64,000 bases of DNA from Pyrenochaeta sp. MPI-SDFR-AT-0127 (lineage: Eukaryota; Ascomycota; Dothideomycetes; Pleosporales; Cucurbitariaceae), in assembly GCA_020747015.1 (NCBI GenBank), contig JAGTJM010000002.1:620001-684000 (forward strand), written 5' to 3'. Numbering within the stretch: the first letter of the stretch is position 1; each line of letters opens with the position of its first letter. Made by a program: the position numbers and the translations under genes. The notes beneath the pieces were generated by a model, which was given only the letters and a program-made list of their open reading frames with translations, did not search any database and was not told the origin of the DNA. Positions 22,001-33,241 of this stretch are shown in pieces.

Positions 22001-23322
22001 AAGCAGTTGAATGACAACAGGGCTGTCAACTCGCGCTTCGGGCCCCTCTCACTAATTATAGGTCTTTTGCGCTGTGACCACTTACGCCCGACAGAACGCC
22101 CCGCGCTATCATCACCCGTCCCAGCGAACCACCTGCGCCGGCTACAATGTGCCGTGCTCCAGAAGCAACCGGAGTTAGCGACCCAAGCGTAAGCTGTCCA
22201 CCCGTCAATCGACAGAGTATCTGCCTCTGCCCTGCTGCGATCGACAGTCTATCATCTCCAAAGCCATGGGAAGCGCATTGTTGCCCCTCATGCGCTACAG
22301 CCTCTGATGTCGTCTCACAGCCCACATCGCTAGTCTTCAAGGATGCCTTCGTTTGGGGTCCCAGAATTGTAAAGCTGTGAAGCCATTCAGGACCATATCC
22401 TTCAACCTTTACAAGAGTCGTAGACTTCAAGGGGCAGTCGGTACCCGATGGCTGTTGGCCGTTGGCCGGGTATGGCATGAAAGCCGCAGAGGGATCGTTT
22501 CCAAGCGAATGAAATGAAGCTTTCTTCCAGTAGACCAACCCTGGTAGACCGCTTCTCAGACCAACGCTAAAGGCAGAGCTTGGTCACCACCATGGCGGTA
22601 CCTTCACCCGACAGGGATTAGCTAGCCGGGCCGCAAGGCTCACTCGCACCCCCATCGCAATTGTGAACATATTATGCACCTTAGCTTAACTGGGGGCAGT
22701 AGCTATGGAGCGGCATCAAATTGGGAAGCTTGTGCAACAAGCGTGAGCCAACCTTACCCACATTCGACAACCACAACCAGCCATGTTCTTTTATCGGATG
22801 AGCAGCCTGAGTGAGATATTCATCTGGACCTACATAAGCTTCTTCTCTGCCTGCGCCCCAGATCTACATAAAGGAATTCATGCCACATGGTTAGCCGCTT
22901 CGTTCCCCATTTTCTAACTTGGTCATTTAAGGCCCTCCTTCACAGACCAATCCTGTCTCAGGCGCTGCGAGACATTACAACACCGCCACTAACCCGCCAC
23001 TCCTTCGTCGACAAGTCTAACTTATAACACCTCAGCCTTACAATTGCGGAAAGGCCCCTACATCTTCCCGTGCTAAGGCTGTACCCCCCGGGCTAGCATC
23101 CTTACTCCCATCCTGGAGTGTGGGCCTGTGCCTTAAGACTCGACCATTCTCACCCATCTGTTGGACTTTCCGCCTAGACGCACTGGCCTGTTCCCTCGCG
23201 CAATATACAACTCACATATATCTGGATTTGTGGCCATTAGAAGACCATCAGCTTTCCGGTTTCCTGACATTTCCTCGACACTAACTTCCGTCACTCCTGG
23301 ACATTACGAAGCCACGCCACAC
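19087..23322. other. 4.2-kb gene-poor region upstream of a C2H2 factor
   Basis: The largest gap in the window. Both strands hold only scattered frames of 60-165 codons that overlap one another, with Ser/Arg/Cys-heavy composition and no family signature. There is no tandem repeat, no AT-rich repeat-induced-mutation tract and no terminal repeats. The last few hundred bases before 23323 are pyrimidine-rich with no in-frame ATG, consistent with a long 5' leader of the transcription factor gene. Confidence 0.45.
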
Positions 23323-24203
23323 ATGAGGATGACTTTTTTCTCTCCTGAGGCAGAAATGGCCCTCATGGCGCCAGACGAAGACATGGGTCATCTGTACCCC
23401 TCCACCACATGCCAATCGCCTCCAAGCATCATGTACTCACCACCGCTACACCAAATGAACCACAGACCATCGACGACATTGCCAGGAAACGGTGCAATGT
23501 ATTCTCCTCCACACGACTACAGGCCAATAATGGACTCCCCGTATCCACCACACCCTCTATGGTCGCCGCAACCCTCATCGATGCCGCTGCCCCAAGTGTC
23601 CTCGTATTCGTACGCTCCTTTTACAGGCATAACGACTGCATCAACACTAGCACCCGATCAGAACCTCTTCCCACAGTCCTATGGCGTCCCTCGACCATCG
23701 AGATCACACTCCGCCTCATCTTCTGCAGGACTGGGCATCCACTCCAGTGTCCCATCAGAGAGATCCCCACCCTCACTCTCACGTTCTCTCTCACCTTCGT
23801 CTCCAGATCTGCGAGCCTACGGTATCCCCAACAAGAATGGGACATGGAGTTGTGCCTATCCAGGATGCACATCTCGAGCAGTGTTCACTCGCGGCTGTGA
23901 TTTGAGGAAACATCACAAGCGACACACCAAGTCTTTCTTTTGTCGCCACGTCGATTGCCCACAGGCTACAGGCGGAGGCTTCTCAAGTAAAAAAGACCTT
24001 GCAAGACATGAGGCCAAGCACAACCCAGGAGTTTTGTGTGATTGGGATGGATGTGATAGGGTGTTCAGTCGCGTCGACAACATGGTACGTTTGACGCAAA
24101 TTCTGTTCTGGCAAATTACCATGCTAACGACAAACTGCAGAGAGATCATGTTAAAAGGATACACCTCAAATCTTCCCGAAAATCATCCATCACTTCTGCG
24201 TAG
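23323..24203 (+). CDS. C2H2 zinc-finger transcription factor
   Basis: Seen: exon 1 23323-24084 and exon 2 24141-24203 give 274 residues. The start is the first in-frame ATG (MRMTFFSPEAEM); the frame is open for another 162 bases upstream but without ATG. The N-terminal 170 residues are Pro/Ser/Met/Tyr-rich and look disordered, as in an activation domain. Three zinc fingers follow: WSCAYPGC...HHKRH from about 177, FFCRHVDC...HEAKH, and LCDWDGC...RDHVKRIH. The intron splits the third finger between its Cys pair and its His pair, so reading through the intron would lose that finger. The protein ends 12 residues after the last His. Known: such factors regulate development or stress responses in Dothideomycetes; the specific target is unknown. 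Confidence 0.82.
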
Positions 24204-27200
24204 CTTGTTTCTGACAAACCACTCGCCTGTCCTCCGCGACTCGCAAAATTCTGTCCGCCCATCGAGGCTCACACAATGCGCTCAAGATCGGAGACACATG
24301 TCCACCGCTGGCCCTCTTGTCAGACGGCAGGAACTACAGCAACACCATAGACTTCCTTGAGCCTCAGGGTAACGATCATGCAGGGAAGCTGGTCTAGAGC
24401 CCTTTCACTTTCGTTTATGATACCCTTTTTTGCATTTTTTTTATGCGACATATGTCTAGATGTGCAACAACGAGAGCGGACTTTGACTGGCATTATTTTT
24501 CGGCATTGCTATGGCGTTCATCAAATTAGAGCCGATGGTGTGGAGGCGCGATATGTCCTCTGGAGACACTTTTCGGCTGGAACTTTGTTGGGACATTGTG
24601 TGGATAGATGCATATGGCGCCGCTGCTGCCTGGACTAGCTTGTCACAAGGGACGTCTAAAGTTGAGGGCGGTTCAATTCAAAATCCTCCCGCTACCATTC
24701 TTTGTTTCCATCATCCCAGTCTCTTACCAAAGGTCGCGTCATTCTTGAGCACAGAACTTAATTTTCAACCCGTTTTCATTGTCGCACAGTCACTTGATTC
24801 GGAGTTCGCGTGGCAAAACGTCACGTCCAAGGTGACCAACCTGGTCGGGATGGTAGTTTGAGACTCCGGTTGTTTAGTGGGAGGCCTTACTCCTCCCTCG
24901 ACAAGGCTGATTCGTGACGGCCCCATCCACTCGAGTGGCCCGCGACCCTCCACGAACCCTGTTACCGATGGATGGATTCCCCCGCGAATAGAGACTTGCC
25001 TGCCATTTACGCGATGAGTGGTTGTCTTGCTCCGCTAGACATGTGCCTGCATGCAAGATGGAATGTTCTGCGATCAGGGCAATTGCCGCTCCGCCCGCAA
25101 CCGTACGAATGGGCACAGAGACACCTGCCCGTTGCAGCAGGCTTCCAGTGTTGTGATTTGAAGGTCGCTGTCACTATACGAGGGCGGACTGTGCGCGGCA
25201 CTGCTTCCTGTGTTGGTGGCTCTGGTCATGGTTAAACAACAGCCATGTTGTTTCACGAGTTGGGACGAGTATGGCTGACAGTCAGACCTGCATGCGATGG
25301 ATCTATAGGGGATATTACGTTGGATGAGAACTGTTGACCGATCTTCCAATCGAATGTTCGTTCAGGCGCATGGAAGAATGGGCGCCCAAGCGGTTCCATC
25401 CCGCGAGCTTACACAGTCGATCGTACGCATGATGAAGTCGACCGTCGGTACCTCTGCATGCGTCAAGTAGATGACTTTAGAGTTGTCTGCAACAATTGAG
25501 GTACAACCGCTCATCCTCAGTCAGTGCGGGCTGCACAACGACATCATAGAATGCCCGCAACATCGCATCCTTCACATGATTTGACCCAAAATGGCAAGAG
25601 TCTTGCAGAGCCTGCCATTACCTGTGCCGATGCGAGCTTACAGCATGCATTCTTGGGCGGCAATCCTACGGTCTTGTCACAGCGCCGTTGACGCGGCCGT
25701 TAAGCAGCGTTCCACGCGACGTCCTCGTCAACGATTATGTATGGCCAGGGCTCGGTCACACCACATATGATACAGTTCCTCTGAGGCCTGCATACCGCGA
25801 ATATGGTCGTTGGGCTCGCGTGGCCGAATTTTCCGAATGGGAGACTTGGGGAAGCCACTAAGTGTCTGCCACTGTCATTTTGATTTCGTCAACTGCGACA
25901 GGTCTCAACGCCATACTTTCGGCATCACTGAGTGCCCCTGCGCCACCGGTGAAGGAATGCACTTCTCTTTCAGCGACTTAAGCGGATGCGGGTTAAATTT
26001 ACCCCACTTGGTCGACGGTAGCGTACCCAGCGTTGAGTAGATCCCTTGGATGACGCTAGCTCACACCCTCATTTCTTCTCTCTCCACTTCTACGCGCCCC
26101 CCAAATGGCCCCCATCATCTGATCTAAATTCGTCAAATTGCTACGCTTAATTCTCGCTTGATCTCGAACTGCGACAATGCGCACTCAACCGACACTTCTG
26201 CCGTCCGGTCTCGCAGCGATCAAAGCGCAGCCATGTCAAGCCCTGACAGGGTTGGTTCATGGTTTGGGAATGCTCTTCGACTTCTCCATCCCTTGACTAC
26301 CGGTATGCGACTGTGTCTGCCTCGATCATCCCTGCAACATCCTGATCCTCTATTGACGTGGCTATGGGGACAACCGAGCTTCAATTGCACCTTGTCGAAT
26401 AAGAAGGACGACCCAATATCTGCCCCAATGACGCAGGTGCTTCGGACGGCCGCCTACACCATCTCCGACCGACCCGTTAGTCTCATTCTTGGGCTTCCTG
26501 GTGTACACTTGAGTCCACAATTTTCATAAGTCTTAGATCGAACAACTCGCGCCCGTCGCACAGGTTGCACGCATCGCCGGAAATAATCGTCCGCGAATCA
26601 AGCTAAGCCGGATGTCCGCATTGGGATAGTCCCCTCATCCTTCACTTTTCGTTCCGTTCTCGAACACATGGCACGATAAACTTGACTCAGTATATGCCCA
26701 TCACTTGAGCACATTTAAGTACAGTAAATCCACAGTCTACTGGCTACCAACAAAAAAAAGCGGGACTTGCAGACACACTGCGGACTTACATGACATTGGT
26801 TACGCATCCCGCAAGTAGTCGACCTTTCCACAAACTTACAACACAAATCTTTGCATACTGCGGCTGGATCCCCAATGCTTGCCCTGGATTTAGATGCACA
26901 ACCGCACAGCTGTTCCGTCCACTAAGGAATGGCGCAGGTTAAGATTTCAAATTCTTACAGCCATCGCCGCCCCCGAGATGCAACTATCGCAATGCAGTCA
27001 TTGAGTTTGGCTTTTGGAGGGCGCTTGATGCTCTCTCCTGAATGGCTTACCTTAGGGTGTCTGCATGCGAGGTCCCTTCCCGCATGTGGCCAATCGGACC
27101 GACTTTGGTCTACCAAGCCATGAACAACGGCAACCCCATCGCTCAAGGGGATACTCACTACTCCCGAGGTTCGAAATTTGGGCAAAGTGTCTCTTGAGTT

Positions 27201-27510
27201 CACAAACAAACTTGACCAAGTAGTGAATAGAAGAACAGTTGAACTGACCAGTAAGAAGCGGGGATCATATCGCGATTGAGCCTTTCCATCTTGAGCTTGT
27301 CGCCGCACCATTTCCAACGAAGCCGCGTCACTCATGGCTAGAAAGGCTATCGTGAGAAATTTGGACGCGTACACTGCTATCGTAGGTTTCTACAAAAAAT
27401 TTCGCTGTTATTATTGCCCTTTAGTCTCCTCATGTTTGTTCGACTGCTTTCCCTCTGAGATTCTAGTTGCGGCCTGAAAGTGAGGGACTCGAGGCCTTCG
27501 CGCCCTCAAA
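24204..27510. other. 3.3-kb intergenic region
   Basis: Lies downstream of the C2H2 gene and upstream of the secreted poly-proline protein (both plus strand). It holds frames up to about 140 codons with no domains. The minus frame at 26955-27374 begins with GTG and has a hydrophobic start but lacks an ATG. The promoter of the downstream gene must be at the right end. No repeats or RNA genes were recognised. Confidence 0.45.
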
Positions 27511-29496
27511 ATGCATTTCTTGATTCTCAGTATCCCTTTCTCTATATCTTGCCTAATTTCAGTGGCCTCAGCAAACTCAGACCAATCGAAGGTGCACAAC
27601 GCAAACCACATTTTCAATGCAATCCACTCGTCCATGCGACAGTGGGGTTCCTCCCTTAACCACAATGGCATGTCTTTCTTCCTGGCAACCGTGCCTGTTG
27701 GAACACAACTATATCACGGCACTTCAAAGCAGGATTTAGTAAAAGGCATGGAATGGCTTGCCTTTGAGCCTGAACATGCATTAATATTCGCTCGACCTAG
27801 GCGAGGCCCTCCGCCTGGCGATGGAAACAGACCGTCGAAGGATGGAGGAGGCCCTAAGAATATTGACACATTGCGAAGCTGGGAAGATGAACATCATTCG
27901 CTGGATCGCCCAGAGCCAGATCATAGCACTGGCCACAAGCTACCACCAGTACCACCGCATGGAAACGAGCCGGGACAAAAGCCAAAACGGCCTTTGGATC
28001 CACATCATCCCAATCCAGGACCACCACCAAACCACCCTCACCTACCTCCGCCTCATCACGACCGACCTCCGCCACCGCCTCCTTCACAGGGCCGTTGGCC
28101 TCAGCCGCCAAAGCACCATGAACCTCCTCCACCACTTCCATCACCGCCAGGTCACCGTGAGCCTCCTCCTCCTCCTCCTCCTCCTCCTCCTCCTCCTCCT
28201 CCGCCACCACCGCATCCACATCACGAACGGAAACGAGACCTGCAGCAGCCTCTCCGGTTTCACGGCTCGAAGCAAGACTCCGACGTGGGATATCTTCATA
28301 CTTATGTACCCAAACACCCTCTTCGTTTGCTCTACATTGACGGCCTTTCAGCAGGGAAAACCAGCAATGGTACTCTTGACACACAAGACAAGCTTCTCCT
28401 GAATCTTACAGATACTAACGGGCCAATGGGTGGCGAATTCGATCGTGCCCATGGATTGTGTAATCTTACGTCTACTTTGTGGAAGGGACAGATCGATGGC
28501 ATCTTACGCATGGAAGGCGGCTTCGAGATCATTCTTTGCGATTTCGAAAAACATTTAGAAAGAACAGATGTGATTGCGATTACTGAAGGTGGGGGTCATG
28601 GTGGGCCGAGTGGATTGCTTGGTGGCTGGCAGTACCTCAAGGCCGTCACGTCACGCTACCATGGCATTGGAGGGGAAAGGGTATCAGTCTGCTATGACGA
28701 CTTTGTCAGCGTGTTTGCGTATCCGACTGTGGAGGAGCTATTCAAGAATGATGTAGAGTCTGACTATGCTATGCCACGGCTGCAGAACGTCAAGTACGCC
28801 GAACTCGTTCGCATTAAGGATGATATTACTGATATGATACTGAAAAAAGACTGGGATGAGGAGAAAGAGACGAGGAATTGGCAATCTGTTACTGATTTGG
28901 TGGTGCAGCGGTATAGCAGTCCACTACACTACATACACACTAATGACCTGGTTCGAAAGGATAGAAATGCGCTTGCAACATACCTCATAACATTCCTCCG
29001 CCCCTTTATCGACCTCACAGCACGTAACGCAACCCTAGAAACTCACCGCTGTGTGTCACAATTCATACCAGCACTCGCCACTCCCCCTCAACTCGGTTCA
29101 TCCTTGGCGCACCGCACGCTCCACACCGTCACAACTCACATCTGCGACGCCCTCCTCACCTCACTATCTATTGCTTCCTCGCCAGCGCCACACTCCTCAT
29201 TCACAGCGGTCTATGCGGCCCACGCTGCCGAAATTATCGATGAACTTGTCGAGTACTTACAGTGGACAACATGGAAGCAGTGCAGGGATTGCGCGGATGA
29301 GGAAGTGTGCTTCGTTCCTATATGGCCAATGGGTAGCCATGAAGACCATGCAAAGCCACAGTGTCGAAGTGAAGAAGATGCTCGTGGGAGAATGGGTTAT
29401 TGGGGATCTAGGTGGGGAAGGGGGCCACCAGGAGAGGGTAGAGGCGATCCTGACTATGGAGGGAAAGGGGTATCATTCAATGAGCATTCGGATTAA
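27511..29496 (+). CDS. Secreted poly-proline protein of unknown function (fungal family), intronless
   Basis: Seen: one 661-codon frame. A signal peptide (MHFLILSIPFSISCLISVASA) has likely cleavage after residue 21. A short N-domain includes NGMSFFLATVPVGTQLYHGT and GMEWLAFEPEHALIFARP. Residues 96-240 are Pro/His/Gly-rich low complexity with an uninterrupted proline run encoded by a CCT array. The C-domain has GYLHTYVPKHPLRLLYIDG, SAGKTSNGTLDTQD, ILCDFEKHLERTDV, N-glycosylation sites and several cysteines (YLQWTTWKQCRDCADEEVC). Known: as I recall, proteins with this N/C-domain pair occur widely in ascomycetes and are uncharacterised. Inference: a cell-wall or extracellular protein; the LYHGT...A..FA pattern hints at an ADP-ribosyltransferase-like fold interrupted by the proline insert, unproven. 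Confidence 0.8.
   Translation: MHFLILSIPFSISCLISVASANSDQSKVHNANHIFNAIHSSMRQWGSSLNHNGMSFFLATVPVGTQLYHGTSKQDLVKGMEWLAFEPEHALIFARPRRGPPPGDGNRPSKDGGGPKNIDTLRSWEDEHHSLDRPEPDHSTGHKLPPVPPHGNEPGQKPKRPLDPHHPNPGPPPNHPHLPPPHHDRPPPPPPSQGRWPQPPKHHEPPPPLPSPPGHREPPPPPPPPPPPPPPPPPHPHHERKRDLQQPLRFHGSKQDSDVGYLHTYVPKHPLRLLYIDGLSAGKTSNGTLDTQDKLLLNLTDTNGPMGGEFDRAHGLCNLTSTLWKGQIDGILRMEGGFEIILCDFEKHLERTDVIAITEGGGHGGPSGLLGGWQYLKAVTSRYHGIGGERVSVCYDDFVSVFAYPTVEELFKNDVESDYAMPRLQNVKYAELVRIKDDITDMILKKDWDEEKETRNWQSVTDLVVQRYSSPLHYIHTNDLVRKDRNALATYLITFLRPFIDLTARNATLETHRCVSQFIPALATPPQLGSSLAHRTLHTVTTHICDALLTSLSIASSPAPHSSFTAVYAAHAAEIIDELVEYLQWTTWKQCRDCADEEVCFVPIWPMGSHEDHAKPQCRSEEDARGRMGYWGSRWGRGPPGEGRGDPDYGGKGVSFNEHSD
28162..28200 (+). 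repeat. (CCT)13 trinucleotide repeat in coding sequence
   Basis: Thirteen perfect CCT units, followed by CCG/CCA proline codons. It encodes the central poly-proline run of the secreted protein, stays in frame at any copy number, and so could vary in length between isolates without breaking the gene. Confidence 0.95.
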
Positions 29497-31326
29497 TGCG
29501 ACATTCGGGCGTGAAAGTCGGATAATTGAGTAGCAATCAAGAGATCTCAGTTTTGAGAGTAGTCTGTCGCCAGCAGGGCAGCATGTTCGTAACTATCATA
29601 GTCGTACTTGACCTCTTTGGTCGCATCAAGTCAATGGTCTTGGGTAAATGATGTCCCTCCTTAGGAGAACAATTGTGGTTAGTTGGAATGCCACCTTCGT
29701 CAAGTACGTAGACGAACCATCCACCCACCCAAAGGCACAATCTTATCCATCGTCATCCCAATCCTCTTGCCGCGAACAATAAAGAGTGAATGCACCAGCA
29801 CTCATCAGGCTCCTGGCCGACCAAAGGCCCGAACTAATCATTGCCGCCGGAATCAACTCCGCTCCGTAGCTTCTGCCAATGGGCATCATTAGCGGCAGAC
29901 CGGATCTAGCGCAGCACGTGCTTTGTCCTAAGGTCATCACAAGCCTCATCCAGACCCACAAACTTCGAGAAGGTCGCTCACACCGACAAACCGCCGATCT
30001 TTGCCTCGATGTCAACGTTCAGCTGTATGACAGCAAGTGCCCGCACCGGTGTGTGCAAGTGCGACAAGCACAAACTGGTGTGCCACAGTTTGTCGATCGC
30101 GGTTCGGGCAGAGCGACAACACTGCTTTGTGGCAACTAGGAGATCGACACTTCAGCGGTCCACCTGAATAAAGAACAGCTGGTGTTGATCATGTTGTCAG
30201 AACCACTAAGGCGGAGTCGATGGGGACTACTCTAAGTTTACATCCGTCCCAGACGCCCAAGAGCTGGGATTGGATCGCCATGGTGGCTCTGTTGGGTTAA
30301 ACAACGATGGCTTACTGTATCAGGGTATCATCGACAGTGGGTAGGGCGACTACTGCGGCAGACGTCGAAAAGTTTTTTGTGCATCTTTCTGATTCAAGCA
30401 GTGCACATATCCGTGCTAGTACCCAGGTTTCCAAATCAGCCGTTGCATACACAACACAACCACCTCACATGATAATTTGCGATTTGCTGCTAAGTGGGAA
30501 CCAGAACAAGCCCAATGCCACTCATACCCTCCATCATCTCACCCGAGGGAAACCTTATTCCGCATCCTTGGACGCGCCGCAATCCCGGAGATCTGACCAA
30601 TCTCACATTGCTCCGCCCCACTGCAAAAGTTGGGTGCAAGCCAACCTGACTTCTGGGAACTGCTTTGCATCGGAGACTTTTCCTGCTGGAAGCTCCTCGG
30701 AGACAAGCGCATCGATGTATCCGGCACCCATGTCGATATATGACTCAGCAAAGTCGGTCAGTCGGTGCAAGTCCGACCCGGCCGGGAAGCAGCCAGGGAT
30801 GGGCCTGGTAGACGGAGCTACGCGAAAGGGTGAAATTTGGCGAAGTCAGCCTTGGGTCATCTGCGAGACGCGACTTATGTTGAATTATAGAAGATTATCC
30901 AAATTTCTTCTTGGCTGCGAATTTCCTCAAAAATCTATTCTTAACGACGGGTTCACGGGACATCCCTTCATCATCATTTAGACCCTGCCTGGTAGGCTAC
31001 CATGATGCTACTTTGCATTCGAATGCTTCGCCCGGCGCTAGCTTCCGCGCTATCTCTGTGAGCAATCCTGTGGGATCGCAAACCTTTCTCTCCTCAGAGT
31101 TAATCCAACGTCCAAAGTCTGACTACATGTGGTTGGGGGAAAGGTTACAGGGTCAGTAAAACATTGAACATGTCCAAGCCATGTCCGAAGCTAGCAGCAT
31201 CATCGCCCATATGAAACCCTGATTTAGCAAAAAACGCCTACCATGGATCCTTGCCACATTTATCAGGTGTCATGCCAACCTAGCTTCTTCATCACAACCA
31301 CGTCCGACCCTACCATAGCACGCATG
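29497..31326. other. 1.8-kb intergenic region with a possible relic
   Basis: Lies between the secreted protein gene and the 3' end of the Cys-rich membrane protein gene. The plus strand has a 224-codon frame (30307-30981) of unremarkable composition. The complementary strand at about 30619-30860 reads a protein-like segment (CFPAGSDLHRLTDFAESYID ... QWGGA) that ends at a good GTGAGA donor. Neither is assigned to a family. Confidence 0.35.
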
Positions 31327-32079
31327 TCATCTCGCTTCATGTGCCAAACCATGCACCGACGTTGGTGACGGCATATCCACCTTCGCTCCATGGATTTCTG
31401 ACATGTGCAAATTGTGTCCCCCATCGCCGTTCCCGTCCTGTACATGCTCCTCTGACGGATTTTGATAGACCTGTAGTGCTTCTTGTGCAGCCCGCCGCTT
31501 GTGCCTTTCCCAGACCAAAAGGCACAAAGCTATGAGAAGAGGAATTCCGAGTCCAATTCCAAGGCCAATCTGTGCTTCTGTGTCTCTACTGCACACTTTA
31601 TTGCTCGCCCATGGCCTCTGGTCCAGATACTGATCTGTAGTGTTCTGGATCTTGAAACGCTTCCCAGTACAGCAATTCTCAATTCCTTTCAAAGGACTAC
31701 AACAAAATTCCCACTCTGGCTCCGTGTTGTTACATAGACCTATATCTTCGCCCTCCAGTCTGCAGTATTTTGGGCAGTCGCCGCGCCCATTGTTACCCGT
31801 CGGCCAGTCCTTGACAGTGCATACGCCGACGTAAAGAGTCCCCCATTGCGAGAGGCACAGAGTGTCGCCCAGACAGGTGTCAACAGCAGAGCAACAGTGT
31901 GAGATCGCTTTGATGGATGGATCGACACAAGGGCGATGCGTGGTGAGGAGCGCATTTGACGAGTCGTAGCATGTACGCCTATCTGGCAGAGCAATGCAGT
32001 GATGCGCATACGACGCGACAAGGGTATACGTGACGATGAGACAATAGCGAAACTTCAACGTCGAAAATGAGTAGTACAT
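31327..32079 (-). CDS. Cys-rich ectodomain, single-pass membrane protein, intronless
   Basis: Seen: 250 residues. An N-terminal hydrophobic stretch (about residues 10-30, CLIVTYTLVASYAHHCIALP) acts as signal sequence. The ectodomain (37-163) has about 15 cysteines, including three CC pairs (CCSAVDTC, FCCSPL, NCCTGK), and N-glycosylation sites (NNTE, QNTTD). One transmembrane helix lies at 169-190 (IGLGIGLGIPLLIALCLLVW), followed by a basic stop-transfer ERHKRR and a 55-residue cytoplasmic tail. Known: this arrangement (CYDSSN..., CC..., Gly-rich TM, RHKRR) is recurrent in filamentous ascomycetes, often in expanded families without assigned function. Inference: a cell-surface sensor or wall-anchored receptor-like protein. 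No catalytic motif is seen. Confidence 0.78.
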   Translation of the reverse strand: MYYSFSTLKFRYCLIVTYTLVASYAHHCIALPDRRTCYDSSNALLTTHRPCVDPSIKAISHCCSAVDTCLGDTLCLSQWGTLYVGVCTVKDWPTGNNGRGDCPKYCRLEGEDIGLCNNTEPEWEFCCSPLKGIENCCTGKRFKIQNTTDQYLDQRPWASNKVCSRDTEAQIGLGIGLGIPLLIALCLLVWERHKRRAAQEALQVYQNPSEEHVQDGNGDGGHNLHMSEIHGAKVDMPSPTSVHGLAHEAR

Positions 32080-33241
32080 CCTCTCTTGCGAACCGTGCTT
32101 TACAGATATCAGAAGTCAAGAGTAGGGAATTACGCGTTGCACGAGGTTGCTGAGAGGAGAGATGGACCAGGCTGTTGAATCAGCCGTGCATATAGGCAGC
32201 TCTCATTGCATGCCTGGCAGGACTGATAGCCGGCCACAAGGCTGCCATCGTCTGCTGTCGTCAAGCTACCCGAGACAGTCCAAAGCCCATGAAGACAGTA
32301 TGTAGACGATAAAGATTGGTTATGGCATAAAGATTACCAAGAGATAATGACGAGACTCCAAAGATATTCTACATCAAAGTTATGCCACTCATGTATTTGC
32401 AATTGCCTCCCCTGCGAAAATGCTGCACACTCACCCGCGAACTCGCCACTCGATAGTAAATGTCAACCCCCAAAGTGTGGAGAGATCGTGATTTGTGTGC
32501 CAATCCGCGCTTGATACACGTATACATAACGAATAGAGTTGATGACAATGAGGGCTGACAACTGCAAGATGGTCGTGAGGCAGCCTTAGCACTTGGAATC
32601 CATCCGCCATGTAGACTACTACTCGAACGAATCTATATTCACCCTTGTGTATCAACGATACAAAGTCGATGTGAGCATTAGAGAGAATACCAGCAAGTAG
32701 CAAGATCATCTAAGGTGTCGATATGGATTTTAGCCTTGTGCAGATGGAGAGCGAAAGAACATGTCGAATGCATACCGAAGTAAGTGTACAGACACAACAA
32801 GACTGAGATGATAAGAAATGCAAGAATGAAACCTCACTGGGTGACAAGGCGGCGTGGTAAGATGCATGGCCAAGGTTAACCTGTCATGATGACGCATGTA
32901 AATGTTTAGATGTAGCGAGATTGATCGGTTATACACCAGGTCCTGAGCAAACGGAACAGCGTGATACAACCTTATATCCTAGCACTCATTGGTGCCACGA
33001 CCATCTGTACACAGCCAGACATGTGCATCTTCTACCCCTCACTTGAGGAAATGGGTGGTACAGCACAAGCTTTGCGATGACTGGATTATCGTAGGCTATA
33101 ATTTTACTGAGCATATATAATAGTATCGCCCACAGGAACAAAAACGAACAAAAGTTCCTTCCCACAACTATCGAACCGCTCCTAGTAACAAGTTTTACTT
33201 GAGCCATTTGAATTCAAAAAAAATCCGCCCTCTTCTACACC
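32080..33241. promoter_or_regulatory. Divergent intergenic region, 1.2 kb
   Basis: Separates the Cys-rich membrane protein (minus) from the small unknown gene (plus), so it carries both promoters. Frames inside are under 95 codons and unrecognised. No repeat seen. Confidence 0.4.

Noticed and set aside
22056..22538. 160-codon minus-strand frame
   Set aside because: Lies in the upstream region of the C2H2 gene and has no domain; chance in GC-balanced DNA.
27160..27190. Possible tRNA T-arm (GGTTCGAAAT)
   Set aside because: The flanking bases do not form the required stem and no acceptor or anticodon arm is present. No other tRNA-like structure was recognised by eye; a tRNAscan run would settle it.
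26955..27374. Apparent secreted protein on the minus strand
   Set aside because: The frame begins with GTG, not ATG, and the preceding codons include stops; no plausible upstream exon was found.
27854..28384. Glu/Val-rich 176-codon minus-strand frame
   Set aside because: It is the antisense of the proline-encoding CCT region of the secreted protein; the Glu run is a shadow.
30307..30981. 224-codon plus-strand frame starting at ATG
   Set aside because: Long but without domains; the opposite strand of its centre looks more protein-like. Kept only as part of the intergenic description.
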